From Candidatus Methylobacter oryzae (GTDB lineage Bacteria; Pseudomonadota; Gammaproteobacteria; Methylococcales; Methylomonadaceae): DNA of 64,000 nt. The translations under genes were made by a program, and so were the position numbers. A model generated the notes under the pieces. It was not told the origin of the DNA. It saw nothing but the letters and a program-made list of their open reading frames with translations, and searched no databases. Below are positions 43,339 through 53,464 of this stretch, in pieces. Where the stretch lies: NCBI RefSeq assembly GCF_003994235.2, contig NZ_RYFG02000025.1, positions 85,657-149,656 on the forward strand, written 5' to 3'. Each line of letters starts with the position of its first letter. Position 1 is the stretch's first letter.

Positions 43339-46300
43339 TTATCCAGTTCCATCAATACCAAAAACCGATACTTTAACGTTTCCGGCAGTGTTGTTTTTTA
43401 TGGCTATTGCAATGTCCGACAAAAAGGTTTGCAGTTCGATAAAAGTTAATCTTTTTTGATAGTCAGGATGTTTCCATTGACGCCGCCCGTGATCAGTTAA
43501 AAACAATATTCCATGTCTGCGGTTTGTTGGTTTTAAATAATATTCCGATAGTTGCTGTGTCAATGCTTCTTTAAGTTCATTTGGCGACCACGAGTCTGCT
43601 TGCTTGATTTCAATAGCGATTTCAAATTGTCCTGTTGTTCCTGAAATGATGATGTCCGGTTCCTTTATATCAGCGACTTCCACTTCACGGTGAACGTGGT
43701 ATCTACCATTTGCCCGAAGCGTCAATTGTTCAGCGAGCCAATTTTGAACGCTTTTTTCGTCATCTTTTTTGATCTCAGCCAACTTGGACAATAACTGCTT
43801 TGACGATGCATCGCTTTGTTCAAACCCGTAACGTATGTCATCCAGGACGTGAAGAATGCATTGATATAATTCATTTCCATTTTTAATCGGAGTGATGTGC
43901 TTGTTTTCAAACGTTAGCGTTTCGTTTTCAGTCCATGCAGGAAGTTCGGCATCGCGTTCCACCATGCCGCGTGCAAGCTGTCGAAATCGATGCTTGCGTT
44001 CGCCGATTTCAGAGGTATCTGCTAATTCGATCATCGCTTGGTAGGCATCGGCTCCTACTGAATTAAGCAATGCCGAAAGAATTGTGCTTCGACCGGATTC
44101 TGCTCGATCACGGCTATCTGGAGTAAACACACCATCGTGTCTAATATCTTCAGCAGGTCGTATTAGCCGATAAGCTAGCGATACCAAGGTTTTAAGAATT
44201 TGTATTGGAGTGTCTTTAAGTGACCAACAATCATCGCGATTGAAAACGCCCCCAATAATTTGAGTTGCCAACTCATTTTGTGCTTCCGGTTTGGTTGCTG
44301 CTATCCAGGCCTCCATCTTTTGCAATGCGTATGCCGGGGCAACCTGAAATAACAGCACAAGATAGCATATTGCAAATTCTCTATCGTCGCACCCGAGAAA
44401 ATAATCAAACTGATTTATTGATCGTTTTTTTAGATGCTTTTTTTGGCTTTCCGATAAAGTCATTTGCTGAAAAATCTTAAGCCCGCATTTCAAGCTATGG
44501 AGTATTCCTGGGTTAGTTTTGTTCATTATTTCAAACAGTTTGGAAGCGATTTCAGGATATAGCGGCTTTTCGGAATTGCGATAGTGGTATAGAAAATCGC
44601 TATGTCCACTTCGTGCAGACGTCCATTCCGAGCGAAAGGCTTTAGCAATGATAGGTGTAACCACAGTGGGATGCGCATCCAATAAAGTATCCAGCCAGTC
44701 AGGATAACCTTTTTCGGACATGCAGGCGTATTCGGCAGCGCGTTTTGCCTCATCTGATGTTAGCTGTATTGCCCAACGCGCGTTCTCGTCGGCTTCAATG
44801 CCAATACCTGCATAGGCATAAACCGTGAGCCATTTAAAGGTTACTTGATGTGCTTTTCGCTCTGGTCGTTCTGGTTTTACATCGCGCCATAGGGCTTTCA
44901 TAGCATCACGATAAGCCTCAGCAACTTCATTGTTGAAAGCTTGCTTGATTAAATGCCAGTATCGCGCTGCTTTAGTTGTTTCATGGTTTGTTTCAAACTG
45001 TAGCCAACGTGTAAGGTTCTTTATGCACTTCAAATGCTGGTCAGGGTTAGAAAGTTGATTTGGATCGAGGATTAGGCTGGTTCTGAATTTTAACCACGAT
45101 GTTTCAGTTTCAGACCTTTCGTCACGTTCTTTTTTCTTGCGCAGTTCGCGGCGTAAGCGATATTCGCGCATGCCGTCGCTTTCCTGTTGCGGTTTAAAAT
45201 AATTTTCCAAGTCTTCAGTAAGCAGTGGAAAATTTTGCACGTATCGATGAAGAGATTCTTTTATCTTCTCTACGTCATACTCATCATTCACATGTTTCAA
45301 AATTTGCACAATGGCATTTAAAACGATCCGTTTATCATCCATTAATGAACGTTCTTTTAAATCGTCGATAAGCCAAGGCAGATCAGCGACACCAAACTCC
45401 CACAATGCCTTTTCATAGGGGTAAATCGCCCTGTATTGGATTGGAGGTTCTGTGTCAGTCCAATTTTCCCTTGCTTCTGCGACATCAGCCCAAAATAAGG
45501 CGCGTTGTACTTTGGGGGAAGTTTGTACCAGTTCACTAAGGGAAGGTTTTAATTCTCTGAACGAAGACGAATGCTCTACACGTTCAATAGCCATTAAAAA
45601 ACGTATCAACTCGTTTGTCGGATCGTTATGACCAAGATCGACAATTACTTGACGCGCGATAGGCTCAAAGTTATCGGCGAGAAAACCGTATTTTTTGGAA
45701 ATATGTCGATATTCATCAACGGGTTTCAATAGTGCAAGTTCGGCAAGGCCGCCGATAAAACGTATTTTCCACTCGGCAGGGCATTTTTCCCATAGCTCTT
45801 CAAGCGCATAACTAAGCTCATGTGTCGAATTTCTGGCTGGCGCTTGGCTATCTGCAATGAGCGCAATGAGCTGTTCGATGTTCAGATAATCAGGAAATAG
45901 TTCTTTGACAAAGCCGGCTGTGAGCCTTGCGCTGATGTTGGGGGCATCTTGAACAAGCTTTTCTGCAATGGTTGACAGTGTCGTCGTACTGTTGAATTTG
46001 TTTAATGCTTGAACTGCGACAATACGATGGTAATCACGCGCTTTCGTATCTTCGGCGACCTGTGTGGCAAGGTCGTTACAAGCAGCTATAGCGCCTTCAC
46101 GAATCAATCTAATGAGATCGCCGCGAAAATCATCCTGGTCGCAGCGATGCCAAACTTCGCGAATGGTGTTCGCCAAATCGGGATGAGCAAACATCCATAG
46201 CGCACGGTGGTCGAGGCTGTCATTGGCAATGTCGCCGGTTTCGTGCTTTTCGGCATAGGCATGAAGCAACCTGCATCGGGTTTTAACCGGAACGGAACCG

Positions 46301-47628
46301 GGATCGCCATGCTGGATCAGAATTAACGGGTCTCTCTTTAGAATTTCGTCCCGAATATCATCTTGGCTGAGCGCAAGCCAAGCTGCTATCGGCTTTAGGC
46401 TGGGAACTACTGTTTTTACTCCGTAAACTTCGGCGAACAGCAATTTAAAAACTTCAGAGCGCGGACAGCCCTGTTGTAGCAAACGCTTAAGCCACTGGGC
46501 CGTTAAGTATTCTTGGGTTGAACGATGATGAAACCGGATGCGTCCATACGTCGCAGGGGCAAATATTCCTCGCCGAAGCAGGGCATTGCGTTTCGCGTCT
46601 GTCCATTCCGGCAATAGTTTTTCCGGTTGTAAAACATCGGCGGACGGGGTTGAATCGGACGCTTGAAGTGTAAAAGTTTTGCCGAGCGTCAAAGCTGTGG
46701 CAATTCGTTCAGCTCCTTCTCGCGCCTTCTTGAGGTTTAAAACATCGTTGTCAGTCCGATGAGGATCTCGCTCAGTCAGTTTTTGGTTCACCGCATGCTC
46801 AGTCATCTCCAAGAGCGAGTCGAATTTTTGATGGCTTTTCCAATAGTTAGCCAGTTCAAGTAGGTCGCCGGGACGTTCAGCCAAATTTTCCAGTCCCTGT
46901 TGCCAGATAGCGGAGCAGAATTGCGAGACATTTTCAATACCATGTTCTTGTGCTAGTGTTCGTTGTTGCTCGTTGTCCAATGGAGCAAGTCTGACTATAG
47001 TTATTTCGTCATCTTTTTTCTCCTCGACCTGTTTGCTCGTCCCACGTTCCTTGAACAAAGGGGCAAGTAACGCGACTTCCGGGGCAATCTCTGGGGTCTG
47101 CAAGTTATTATGGTCGGGCAACGGCAGAAGCTGTTTGATTACTTGGTAATCTTCCATTCCTCTCCAATCGGTTACACGGCAAGAAATGAAAATTCGGCAA
47201 CGAGGCAAATGTTGTAAAACTGCGTGTGCGAATTTTTTTAAAGCCTTCTCGAAACTTTTATGATTAAGCCGAGCTTCGTCGACCGAGTCCAGGAAAAAGT
47301 AGCCTTCGTTAAGGCTATGCTTCCAGTTTTCAAATAAAGACACGTCATCTGGATTTAATGATTGTTCAAACCCTTCATCGGCCAACTCTTCGATGGGAAT
47401 GAAGAACGCGGCTTTTCCAGTATTACGGATTTTGTCAGCCGCGCCCTTAAATTCGGCGGTTTTTCCGCTGGAAGCTTCGGCCAAAATAACTACACGCTGT
47501 TTATTCAGTAACGCGTCCCAATCAAGCCAGCCGCCAATTCGTTTGCCCCAATAACGGCCAACATCAAGATCAATTTCTTCGTCTTTTTTAATTGGAACAA
47601 AGTTTCGGTTTAAGTCTATATATGCCAT
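43339..47628 (-). CDS. 1429-aa STAND/NACHT-like ATPase with C-terminal nuclease-like domain
   Basis: A P-loop is near residue 50 (LAEASSGKT, fitting [AG]xxxxGK[ST]). A Walker B-like GYFFLDSVDEARL is near 110, and FISCRVTDWRG near 147 fits sensor regions of NACHT/STAND ATPases. FHHRSTQEYLTAQWL (~370) is the winged-helix end typical of that class. Then ~900 residues of helical repeats follow, likely a target sensor. The last ~110 residues have a PD-(D/E)XK pattern: a Glu, EPDIIISG (~1322), then FEIAIEIKQ (~1338) and a helix. This resembles antiphage STAND proteins (Avs) but with the nuclease at the C-terminus instead of the N-terminus. ATG 47628 is used; no overlap with other genes. Confidence 0.88.
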   Translation of the reverse strand: MAYIDLNRNFVPIKKDEEIDLDVGRYWGKRIGGWLDWDALLNKQRVVILAEASSGKTAEFKGAADKIRNTGKAAFFIPIEELADEGFEQSLNPDDVSLFENWKHSLNEGYFFLDSVDEARLNHKSFEKALKKFAHAVLQHLPRCRIFISCRVTDWRGMEDYQVIKQLLPLPDHNNLQTPEIAPEVALLAPLFKERGTSKQVEEKKDDEITIVRLAPLDNEQQRTLAQEHGIENVSQFCSAIWQQGLENLAERPGDLLELANYWKSHQKFDSLLEMTEHAVNQKLTERDPHRTDNDVLNLKKAREGAERIATALTLGKTFTLQASDSTPSADVLQPEKLLPEWTDAKRNALLRRGIFAPATYGRIRFHHRSTQEYLTAQWLKRLLQQGCPRSEVFKLLFAEVYGVKTVVPSLKPIAAWLALSQDDIRDEILKRDPLILIQHGDPGSVPVKTRCRLLHAYAEKHETGDIANDSLDHRALWMFAHPDLANTIREVWHRCDQDDFRGDLIRLIREGAIAACNDLATQVAEDTKARDYHRIVAVQALNKFNSTTTLSTIAEKLVQDAPNISARLTAGFVKELFPDYLNIEQLIALIADSQAPARNSTHELSYALEELWEKCPAEWKIRFIGGLAELALLKPVDEYRHISKKYGFLADNFEPIARQVIVDLGHNDPTNELIRFLMAIERVEHSSSFRELKPSLSELVQTSPKVQRALFWADVAEARENWTDTEPPIQYRAIYPYEKALWEFGVADLPWLIDDLKERSLMDDKRIVLNAIVQILKHVNDEYDVEKIKESLHRYVQNFPLLTEDLENYFKPQQESDGMREYRLRRELRKKKERDERSETETSWLKFRTSLILDPNQLSNPDQHLKCIKNLTRWLQFETNHETTKAARYWHLIKQAFNNEVAEAYRDAMKALWRDVKPERPERKAHQVTFKWLTVYAYAGIGIEADENARWAIQLTSDEAKRAAEYACMSEKGYPDWLDTLLDAHPTVVTPIIAKAFRSEWTSARSGHSDFLYHYRNSEKPLYPEIASKLFEIMNKTNPGILHSLKCGLKIFQQMTLSESQKKHLKKRSINQFDYFLGCDDREFAICYLVLLFQVAPAYALQKMEAWIAATKPEAQNELATQIIGGVFNRDDCWSLKDTPIQILKTLVSLAYRLIRPAEDIRHDGVFTPDSRDRAESGRSTILSALLNSVGADAYQAMIELADTSEIGERKHRFRQLARGMVERDAELPAWTENETLTFENKHITPIKNGNELYQCILHVLDDIRYGFEQSDASSKQLLSKLAEIKKDDEKSVQNWLAEQLTLRANGRYHVHREVEVADIKEPDIIISGTTGQFEIAIEIKQADSWSPNELKEALTQQLSEYYLKPTNRRHGILFLTDHGRRQWKHPDYQKRLTFIELQTFLSDIAIAIKNNTAGNVKVSVFGIDGTG

Positions 47629-47831
47629 TTCATGTCCAATCTAAATTTTGACGGTATTCATGTTCATCTAGAGTTGATGTGCGTGTTAAAAGTTTCAAGA
47701 TCGCATTGAGCTGTAAGAAGTGGGGTATGGCTCAGTTCGGTAAGATGCGGTGAGGTACGAACCGCATCGTTCATAAAAAAATATGCGTTCACTTGCTTTG
47801 ACTGCCACATTCCCAGCTATGTTTTCCCAAA

Positions 47832-48230
47832 CTACCAAATAGCACCAGAATAATGCTCGCGTATGTTTTGATCTGCTGTCAGCAGCGGCGAAGCTCGATG
47901 AGCCGCTTGAGCAACGATGAGACGATCGAAAGGGTCGCGTGTCCAGCCGAGCGTTAGTGCCTCGCCGGCAGCTGCGGCGAAAGGTTGTTTGCAGGTTTCC
48001 AGCCCAATATCGCGACGCAAGCTGTCGAGTATGTTTAAAGCAGGGCAGTTAATGTGGGAGATTTCATGCAGGTAGGTCAGTTCCAGTTCGACCATGGGTG
48101 AGATGAGCAGCTGTTCCGCCTCCTCAATGGTGCGGACAGCCAACGGCGTAAGCCGAGTTGCGCCATCCTGGTAAAGCCAGACCAGAATATGCGTGTCGAG
48201 ATACAGCGTTTTTACAATGACGGCTTCCAA
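47832..48230 (-). CDS. VapC-like PIN-domain toxin
   Basis: 132 residues. Intact PIN acidic residues: YLDTHILVW, the Glu in PMVELELTYL, DPFDRLIVAQA and LLTADQNI. An RNase toxin of a type II pair. The start (TTG 48230) overlaps the antitoxin stop by 19 bp, as in many such pairs. In contrast to the pair at 11.5-12 kb, this toxin is in frame. Confidence 0.9.
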   Translation of the reverse strand: MEAVIVKTLYLDTHILVWLYQDGATRLTPLAVRTIEEAEQLLISPMVELELTYLHEISHINCPALNILDSLRRDIGLETCKQPFAAAAGEALTLGWTRDPFDRLIVAQAAHRASPLLTADQNIREHYSGAIW

Positions 48231-48448
48231 GCTTGCTTCCAGGAAAGGTTGGCTAGATCATCCGGGTTGCCGTTGATAGTGCCGGGATGTGGGGTTAATC
48301 CAGCCAGTCGCCGGGTGGGGATGTCGCGGACGATCCGCACCGAGCCGCCGGGACGTTCAATTTCCACTGGCTCGCCGGTGGCGAGTACATGGTCGAGGGT
48401 GCTGAAAAGTTCGTCGTGAAGACGAGCGGCGCTAAGACGTGTAGGCAT
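48212..48448 (-). CDS. Phd/YefM-type antitoxin
   Basis: 78 residues from ATG 48448, with GGAG upstream; longer starts are less likely. MPTRLSAARLHDELFSTLDHVLATGEPVEIERPGGSVRIVRDIP resembles the N-terminal DNA-binding part of Phd/YefM antitoxins. The C-terminal WKQAWKPSL would wrap the toxin. It forms a coupled pair with the PIN toxin. Confidence 0.85.
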   Translation of the reverse strand: MPTRLSAARLHDELFSTLDHVLATGEPVEIERPGGSVRIVRDIPTRRLAGLTPHPGTINGNPDDLANLSWKQAWKPSL

Positions 48449-48572
48449 GATGGGAACTCCGATTTGATGAACGGGCTTTATGTTATACCTGTGTATATGG
48501 GCATTCAATACTTAAGTCAAACCTCAGTTTTTCTCAATTCAAAGCAAGCTTCGAACTCCGGCGACAGCGTTT

Positions 48573-49529
48573 TTAAATTACGGATTTAGCCTGAAGATCA
48601 GCATGGTATGAAGACCGAACCATCGGCGCGCTGGCAACCTGCTTAAATCCCAAAGCTTTGGCAAACTCCCCATACTCGGCGAATTGTTCCGGCGTAACGT
48701 AATTTTGCACCGGCAAATGGGCTTTGCTCGGTTGCAGGTATTGACCTATCGTCAGCATCGAGCAGCCGTGGGTCAGTAAATCTTTCATGACTTGATGCAC
48801 TTCTTCCGGCTGTTCGCCAACGCCCAGCATCAGGCCGGATTTGGTCGGCACTTGCGGTTGGGCTTCGTGGAATTGTTTCAACAGGTCCAGCGAGCTTTGG
48901 TAATCGGCGCCGGGGCGGACTTGTTTGTATAGCCGGGGCACGGTTTCGAGGTTGTGGTTGAATACGTCGCACGGCTGTTCGGCCAGGATTTGCACGGCTT
49001 TTTCGATGCGTCCGCGAAAGTCGGGCACCAGGATTTCTATTTTGGTCGCGGGCGTTTGCCGGCGGATTTTTCCGATGCAGGCGGCAAAATGGCCGGCGCC
49101 GCCGTCCCTTAAATCGTCGCGGTCCACCGAGGTGATGACGACGTATTTCAATTTCATCAACTGAATCGCGTCGGCCAGGTGCTGCGGTTCGTTCGGGTCC
49201 AACGGCAGCGGTTTGCCGTGGGCGACGTCGCAAAAAGGGCAGCGGCGTGTGCACAGGTCGCCCATGATCATGAAGGTCGCGGTGCCGTGCTGGAAGCATT
49301 CGCCGAGGTTGGGGCAGGCGGCTTCTTCGCAGACGGTGTGCAGGTTGTTTTCGCGCAGCAGTTGTTTGATGCGGCCGACTTCGTTGCCGGCCGGCACTTT
49401 GATGCGTATCCACTCAGGCTTACGCAAAGGCGTTGCGGCAGGCTCGACTTTGATCGGGATTCTTGCCAGCTTTTCGGCGTTGCGCTGGTGGGATTTGGGC
49501 GTGGAGCGGGATGGCGCTTGATAGGTCAT
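48573..49529 (-). CDS. lipA: Lipoyl synthase
   Basis: Radical-SAM enzyme inserting two sulfurs into octanoyl-carrier protein. Auxiliary cluster [12 protein letters not shown], radical-SAM CTRRCPFC, and the C-terminal RSSYHA are all present. 318 residues. The start overlaps the lipB stop by 4 nt. Last gene of the long minus-strand operon; accessory genes start right after it. Confidence 0.98.
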   Translation of the reverse strand: MTYQAPSRSTPKSHQRNAEKLARIPIKVEPAATPLRKPEWIRIKVPAGNEVGRIKQLLRENNLHTVCEEAACPNLGECFQHGTATFMIMGDLCTRRCPFCDVAHGKPLPLDPNEPQHLADAIQLMKLKYVVITSVDRDDLRDGGAGHFAACIGKIRRQTPATKIEILVPDFRGRIEKAVQILAEQPCDVFNHNLETVPRLYKQVRPGADYQSSLDLLKQFHEAQPQVPTKSGLMLGVGEQPEEVHQVMKDLLTHGCSMLTIGQYLQPSKAHLPVQNYVTPEQFAEYGEFAKALGFKQVASAPMVRSSYHADLQAKSVI

Positions 49530-50131
49530 GTCGATAATGCCGTGTTGATTGCTTCGATAATATGGGCCGCGAGTTCGGCGTTGTCGACGGTCATGCCCAG
49601 GTCGGCCAGTTGGGTTACTTCAAGGCCCGGATAGCCGCAGGTGTTGATACGGTCGAACGGGCGCAAGTCCATGTTGTTGTTCAGGCTCAGGCCGTGGTAG
49701 CTGCAATTTTTTTTGATGCGCAGGCCAATAGAGCCTATTTTCTTGCCGTCCACGTAAACGCCTGGCGCGTCGGCGCGGGCTACTGCATTGATGTTATACC
49801 GGGCCAGCGTCGAAATCATTGCTTGTTCCAGTATTGTGACTAGTTGGCGGACGCCGAGATTCAGGCGTTTAATGTCCAGTAATGTGTAGACGACCAATTG
49901 GCCGTGACCGTGATAAGTCACTTGTCCACCCCGGTCGGAGCTGACGACGGGAATGTCGCCGGTGTCCAGCAGGTGTTCGCGTTTGCCGTTTAAGCCTAGC
50001 GTGTAAACGGCAGGGTGCTCGGTGATCCAGATTTCATCGGCAGTCTCGGCGCCGCGGTTTTGCGTGAATTGCTGCATGGCTTGCCAAGTGGATTGGTAAT
50101 CTTGCAACCCTAAGTCGCGTATTTCTAGCAA
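49526..50131 (-). CDS. lipB: Octanoyl-[acyl-carrier protein] transferase
   Basis: Transfers octanoate to lipoyl domains before LipA acts. Motifs: [15 protein letters not shown], the Lys of [10 protein letters not shown] and the Cys of RINTCGYPG, the two catalytic residues. 201 residues. It starts at TTG 50131 with AGGA upstream; no ATG fits. Co-transcribed with lipA. Confidence 0.97.
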   Translation of the reverse strand: MLEIRDLGLQDYQSTWQAMQQFTQNRGAETADEIWITEHPAVYTLGLNGKREHLLDTGDIPVVSSDRGGQVTYHGHGQLVVYTLLDIKRLNLGVRQLVTILEQAMISTLARYNINAVARADAPGVYVDGKKIGSIGLRIKKNCSYHGLSLNNNMDLRPFDRINTCGYPGLEVTQLADLGMTVDNAELAAHIIEAINTALST

Positions 50132-50158
50132 GTTGGTTGGTCCTAAAAAGGCAATGGA

Positions 50159-50305
50159 ACACGGATGGCACGGATTAGGTGGATAAAGCTGAGCTGAGCG
50201 GCTCGTCCGCTCAAACGAAACTTATGCCCTTTGGGTATAAACACGGATCAAAATGAGTGATAACAACAAATCCGTGTAAATCAGTCAAATCCGTGTCATC
50301 CGTGT
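50159..50305. repeat. Inverted repeat between ybeD and lipB
   Basis: ACACGGATGGCACGGATT (50159-50176) and AATCCGTGTCATCCGTGT (50288-50305) complement each other at 17 of 18 positions. They enclose a region with further CACGGATC/AAATCCGTG units. It is non-coding, in the 185-bp gap of an otherwise compact operon. Confidence 0.65.
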
Positions 50306-50316
50306 GCTATTTTTAA

Positions 50317-50580
50317 CTACAAAGCCATCAAAACGTGCGGATGACCGCTTAAGTCCTGGTAAATCGCATCCAATTGTTGTTTGCTGGTCGCTTCGACGAT
50401 TACGGTGACCGATATGTAATTGCCGTCTTTACTCGGGCGCGTGCTTACCGCGCCTTCGTGAATGTCGGGCGCATGGCGGCGCACGATTTCCACAACCAGC
50501 AGGTCAAGCTCGATGTTGTTCTTGCCCATTGCCTTGATCGGAAATCGGCAGGGGAATTCTAAAAGGGTTTCTTCACTCAT
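50317..50580 (-). CDS. ybeD: DUF493 / YbeD family regulatory protein
   Basis: 87 residues: LLEFPCRFPIKAMGKNN, the ACT-like VSTRPSKDGNYISVTVIVEATSKQQLDAIYQDLSGHPHVLMAL. Usually adjacent to lipB, as here; thought to be regulatory but without established activity. It overlaps the aminotransferase gene by 8 bp. Confidence 0.95.
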   Translation of the reverse strand: MSEETLLEFPCRFPIKAMGKNNIELDLLVVEIVRRHAPDIHEGAVSTRPSKDGNYISVTVIVEATSKQQLDAIYQDLSGHPHVLMAL

Positions 50581-51472
50581 GATATGACTGCTTATAAGCC
50601 TGGAATAGTTGATTCATAGCTCGCCATATGGGGCCGGGTTTGCCGTTTGCAATGATTTCATCATCAAGTTGAACGACTGGAACGATTTCCCTGGTAGAAC
50701 TGGTTAACCAAATTTCTTCGGCTGTTTGTAAGGCGTCTAGCGAAATGATGTCTTCGCTGTAAGGAATGTTGTTTTGTTCGGCGAGTTCCAGAACGACTTC
50801 GCGGGTTATGCCCGGCAATATTTCGTTACCTATCGGCGGGGTAATCAGGATGCCGTCGATGACCGCAAATATATTGCTTGCGGCGCCTTCGGTCACATAG
50901 CCGTCTTTAACCAGGATCGCTTCGGCGCAGCCTTGTTCCACCGCTTGTTGTCTGAGCAAAATATTGGCTAGCAATGTGGTCGCCTTGACGTTGCACAGTT
51001 CCCAGCGGCTGTCGTCGACGCTGAGGGCTTTTACGCCGGACTCCAGGCCGGCAACGGGGACGATGTTTGAACACATTGCAAATACGGTCGGCGTGACATG
51101 TTCCGGAAAGGCGTGATCTCTTTTATCGGAGACGCCGCGGGTAATTTGCAGATAGATATATTGGTCCAGATTCGCGTCCAGCAACGGCGTCAGGATTTCC
51201 AGCCATTGCGCCCTGTCATACGGATTAGGCACGCGAATCGAAGACAGGCTGTTTTCCAGCCGTCTCATGTGTTCTTGGAAGTGGAACAGTTTGCCCGAGT
51301 AAGACGGGATAACTTCATAAATCCCGTCGCCGAACAAAAAGCCGCGATCCATGACTGATACTTTGGCGTCGCAAAGTGGCAGGTACTGACCATTTAAGTA
51401 GACGGTTTTATACTCAAGGGGCATAAGTTTCGTTTGAGCAGACAAGCTGCTCAACTCAGCTTTATTGTCCAT
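50573..51472 (-). CDS. dat: D-amino acid aminotransferase (class IV PLP)
   Basis: Fold-type IV transaminase that makes D-Ala/D-Glu for the cell wall or branched-chain amino acids. Signs: SVMDRGFLFGDGIYEVIPSYSGKLFHFQEHMRRLENSL, the PLP Lys in CNVKATTLLANILLRQQA, EAILVKDGYVTEGAASNIFAV. Between dacA and ybeD, a D-amino acid role is most likely. Two possible starts: ATG 51472 (299 residues, overlapping dacA, with GGAG) and ATG 51424. Confidence 0.93.
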   Translation of the reverse strand: MDNKAELSSLSAQTKLMPLEYKTVYLNGQYLPLCDAKVSVMDRGFLFGDGIYEVIPSYSGKLFHFQEHMRRLENSLSSIRVPNPYDRAQWLEILTPLLDANLDQYIYLQITRGVSDKRDHAFPEHVTPTVFAMCSNIVPVAGLESGVKALSVDDSRWELCNVKATTLLANILLRQQAVEQGCAEAILVKDGYVTEGAASNIFAVIDGILITPPIGNEILPGITREVVLELAEQNNIPYSEDIISLDALQTAEEIWLTSSTREIVPVVQLDDEIIANGKPGPIWRAMNQLFQAYKQSYHE

Positions 51473-52631
51473 CCGATTTCTCCAGCATCATCATGGCGCT
51501 GTCGTAGAGCCGCTGAAAAATATTGCCTTGCTCTACCGATTTTAAAGCGATCAAATCCTTGCTGCTAACCACTTCGTCTTTAAGCGTGACGTTAACGGTG
51601 CCCAGTTTTGTGCCTTCTTTAACCGGCGCGGTAATTTTTTTGTCAATCGTGAGGCTGGCTTTCAGGTCGGCATAGTGGCCACGGGGAATCGAGGCATAAA
51701 GATCTTCAGCTAAGCCAACTGGTATGTTTTTGCTGTCGCCTTTCCAGATTCTGGCTTCGGCCAGCTGTGTTTTGCCCTGGTACAGTTTGTGCGATTCGAA
51801 AAAGCGGAAACCGTAGTTCAGCAGGTTTTGATTTTCGTTAGCTCGGGCGTTGGGGCTGCTCGCACCCATCACTACCGAAATCAGGCGCATGTCATTTCTT
51901 AACGCGGATGCGACCAGGCAATAACCGGCGGCATCGGTAAACCCGGTTTTAACGCCATCCACGGTCTGGTCGCGAGAAAGCAGTTGGTTGCGGTTATGCT
52001 GGACGATGTTGTTGAACGTGAATTCTTTTTGCGAGAACCAGCGATAGTAGTCAGGAAATTCTTTGATTAACGCTTGGGTCAGCAGGGCTAGATCGCGGGC
52101 TGTGGTGTAATGATTGTCGATAGGCAAGCCGTTGCTGTCTTCAAAGTGGCTGTTTTTCATGCCCAGGCGTTCGGCATGTTGGTTCATCATGTTCGCAAAA
52201 GTGCTTTCATCGCCGGCGATGTGTTCGGCCAAAGCGACGCTGGCATCGTTGCCGGACTGGATGATGACGCCTTTTAACAGGTCTTCGACTTTAACTTGAT
52301 TGCCGACTTCAACAAACATCCGCGAACCGGGCGTTTCCCAGGCTTTTTGGCTGATGGTGACCAGGTCGTCTAAATGTAAATGTCCATTAGCGATTTCTCG
52401 AAACACCACATAAACCGCCATAATCTTGGTAAGACTGGCAGGGGCAAGTTTAACATCGGCATTGTTTTCTGCCAGGACCTTGCCGGTATTATAGTTCATT
52501 AAGATGTAACCGCTGGCAGCAATGGTAGGTGCTGCCGGGGTTGTAATTTCGGCGTTTTCTGCGTTTGCCGGGGTTGTGGCAATCAACAAGCTAAAAAATA
52601 ATAAAACGGATAAATTTTTAAGAAGGATCAT
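51462..52631 (-). CDS. dacA: D-alanyl-D-alanine carboxypeptidase (PBP5/6 type)
   Basis: Trims the terminal D-Ala from peptidoglycan stem peptides. Signal peptide, then SxxK in PASLTKIM, SxN in SGNDASVALAEH and KTG in DGVKTGFTDAAGYCLV. A beta-rich C-terminal domain follows, and a C-terminal amphipathic membrane-anchor helix ends the protein. 389 residues, normal. Part of the cell-wall operon. Confidence 0.97.
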   Translation of the reverse strand: MILLKNLSVLLFFSLLIATTPANAENAEITTPAAPTIAASGYILMNYNTGKVLAENNADVKLAPASLTKIMAVYVVFREIANGHLHLDDLVTISQKAWETPGSRMFVEVGNQVKVEDLLKGVIIQSGNDASVALAEHIAGDESTFANMMNQHAERLGMKNSHFEDSNGLPIDNHYTTARDLALLTQALIKEFPDYYRWFSQKEFTFNNIVQHNRNQLLSRDQTVDGVKTGFTDAAGYCLVASALRNDMRLISVVMGASSPNARANENQNLLNYGFRFFESHKLYQGKTQLAEARIWKGDSKNIPVGLAEDLYASIPRGHYADLKASLTIDKKITAPVKEGTKLGTVNVTLKDEVVSSKDLIALKSVEQGNIFQRLYDSAMMMLEKSDGQ

Positions 52632-52669
52632 TGCTCTCTAATGGGGGTAGGCTCAGTAAAAACAGGCCT

Positions 52670-53464
52670 CTATTGTATCATGGAGATTTGTTTTTGATCG
52701 GCTCCTGTAACAAATTGCGTCGCAGTTATACCCAGCTTTGCCAGCTGTATATTTAACTTATGGACGCTCTCCGGCGATTTGATAGGTCCCATTTGCACCT
52801 TGTACAAAGTAGAACCTTTGTGCTTCGAGGGTAGTATTTTAGGATGGGGCAAATTGTTAGATGCAATTTTGTTTTGTAAATTCTGGGCGGTTTTTTTATT
52901 GCCGAACGTACCTACTTGCAGATAGACGCTTTTATCTTGTTCTTTTGCGACTCTTTGCAGTTGCGCTAAAGCTTGTTCAGGGGGGATAGCCTTGATCTCG
53001 ACGGCTCCCGTTCCTGATTCTTCGAGATCCAGCTTTTGCGCGGCTGCATAAGAGAGATCCATAACCCGGTCGCCGTGGAAAGGACCTCTGTCATTGATAC
53101 GGACGATAACGCTGCGTTGGTTTTCGAGATTGGTGACGCGAGCGTAAGATGAAATAGGTAAGGTCTTGTGGGCGGCGGTCATCGCGTACATATCGTATAT
53201 TTCGCCGGATGCGGTTTTCTTGCCGTGAAATTCGGGACCGTACCATGAGGCTACGCCTTGTTTCAGGTAACGGACAATACGGGGTAAAAGGTTTTCTTCG
53301 TCAGGGGTGTTCTGGGTATCGGAACTGCCGATATTCAATATTGAACGATGTCTGGAAGGAGCAGTTGTAACCGATGTCGGGTTTGATATGTCGCTGGTTT
53401 TTACTTGTTCGGTGGTACAACTGCATAAAACAAAAATTAAAAGTATCGGGATGATCTTATTCAT
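52670..53464 (-). CDS. rlpA: RlpA septal-ring lytic transglycosylase / SPOR protein
   Basis: Lipoprotein, with a lipobox near FVLCSC. The double-psi beta-barrel RlpA domain (about 72-165) has GVASWYGPEFHGKKTASGEIYDMYAMTAAHKTLP and RGPFHGDRVMDLSYAAA. A C-terminal SPOR domain (about 185-262) binds denuded glycan at septa. Overlaps mltB by 4 nt. Confidence 0.95.
   Translation of the reverse strand: MNKIIPILLIFVLCSCTTEQVKTSDISNPTSVTTAPSRHRSILNIGSSDTQNTPDEENLLPRIVRYLKQGVASWYGPEFHGKKTASGEIYDMYAMTAAHKTLPISSYARVTNLENQRSVIVRINDRGPFHGDRVMDLSYAAAQKLDLEESGTGAVEIKAIPPEQALAQLQRVAKEQDKSVYLQVGTFGNKKTAQNLQNKIASNNLPHPKILPSKHKGSTLYKVQMGPIKSPESVHKLNIQLAKLGITATQFVTGADQKQISMIQ

Noticed and set aside
48643-49413. 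256-codon Arg/Pro-rich frame on the same strand as lipA
   Set aside because: Out-of-frame reading of lipA; the composition is typical of a frame shadow.
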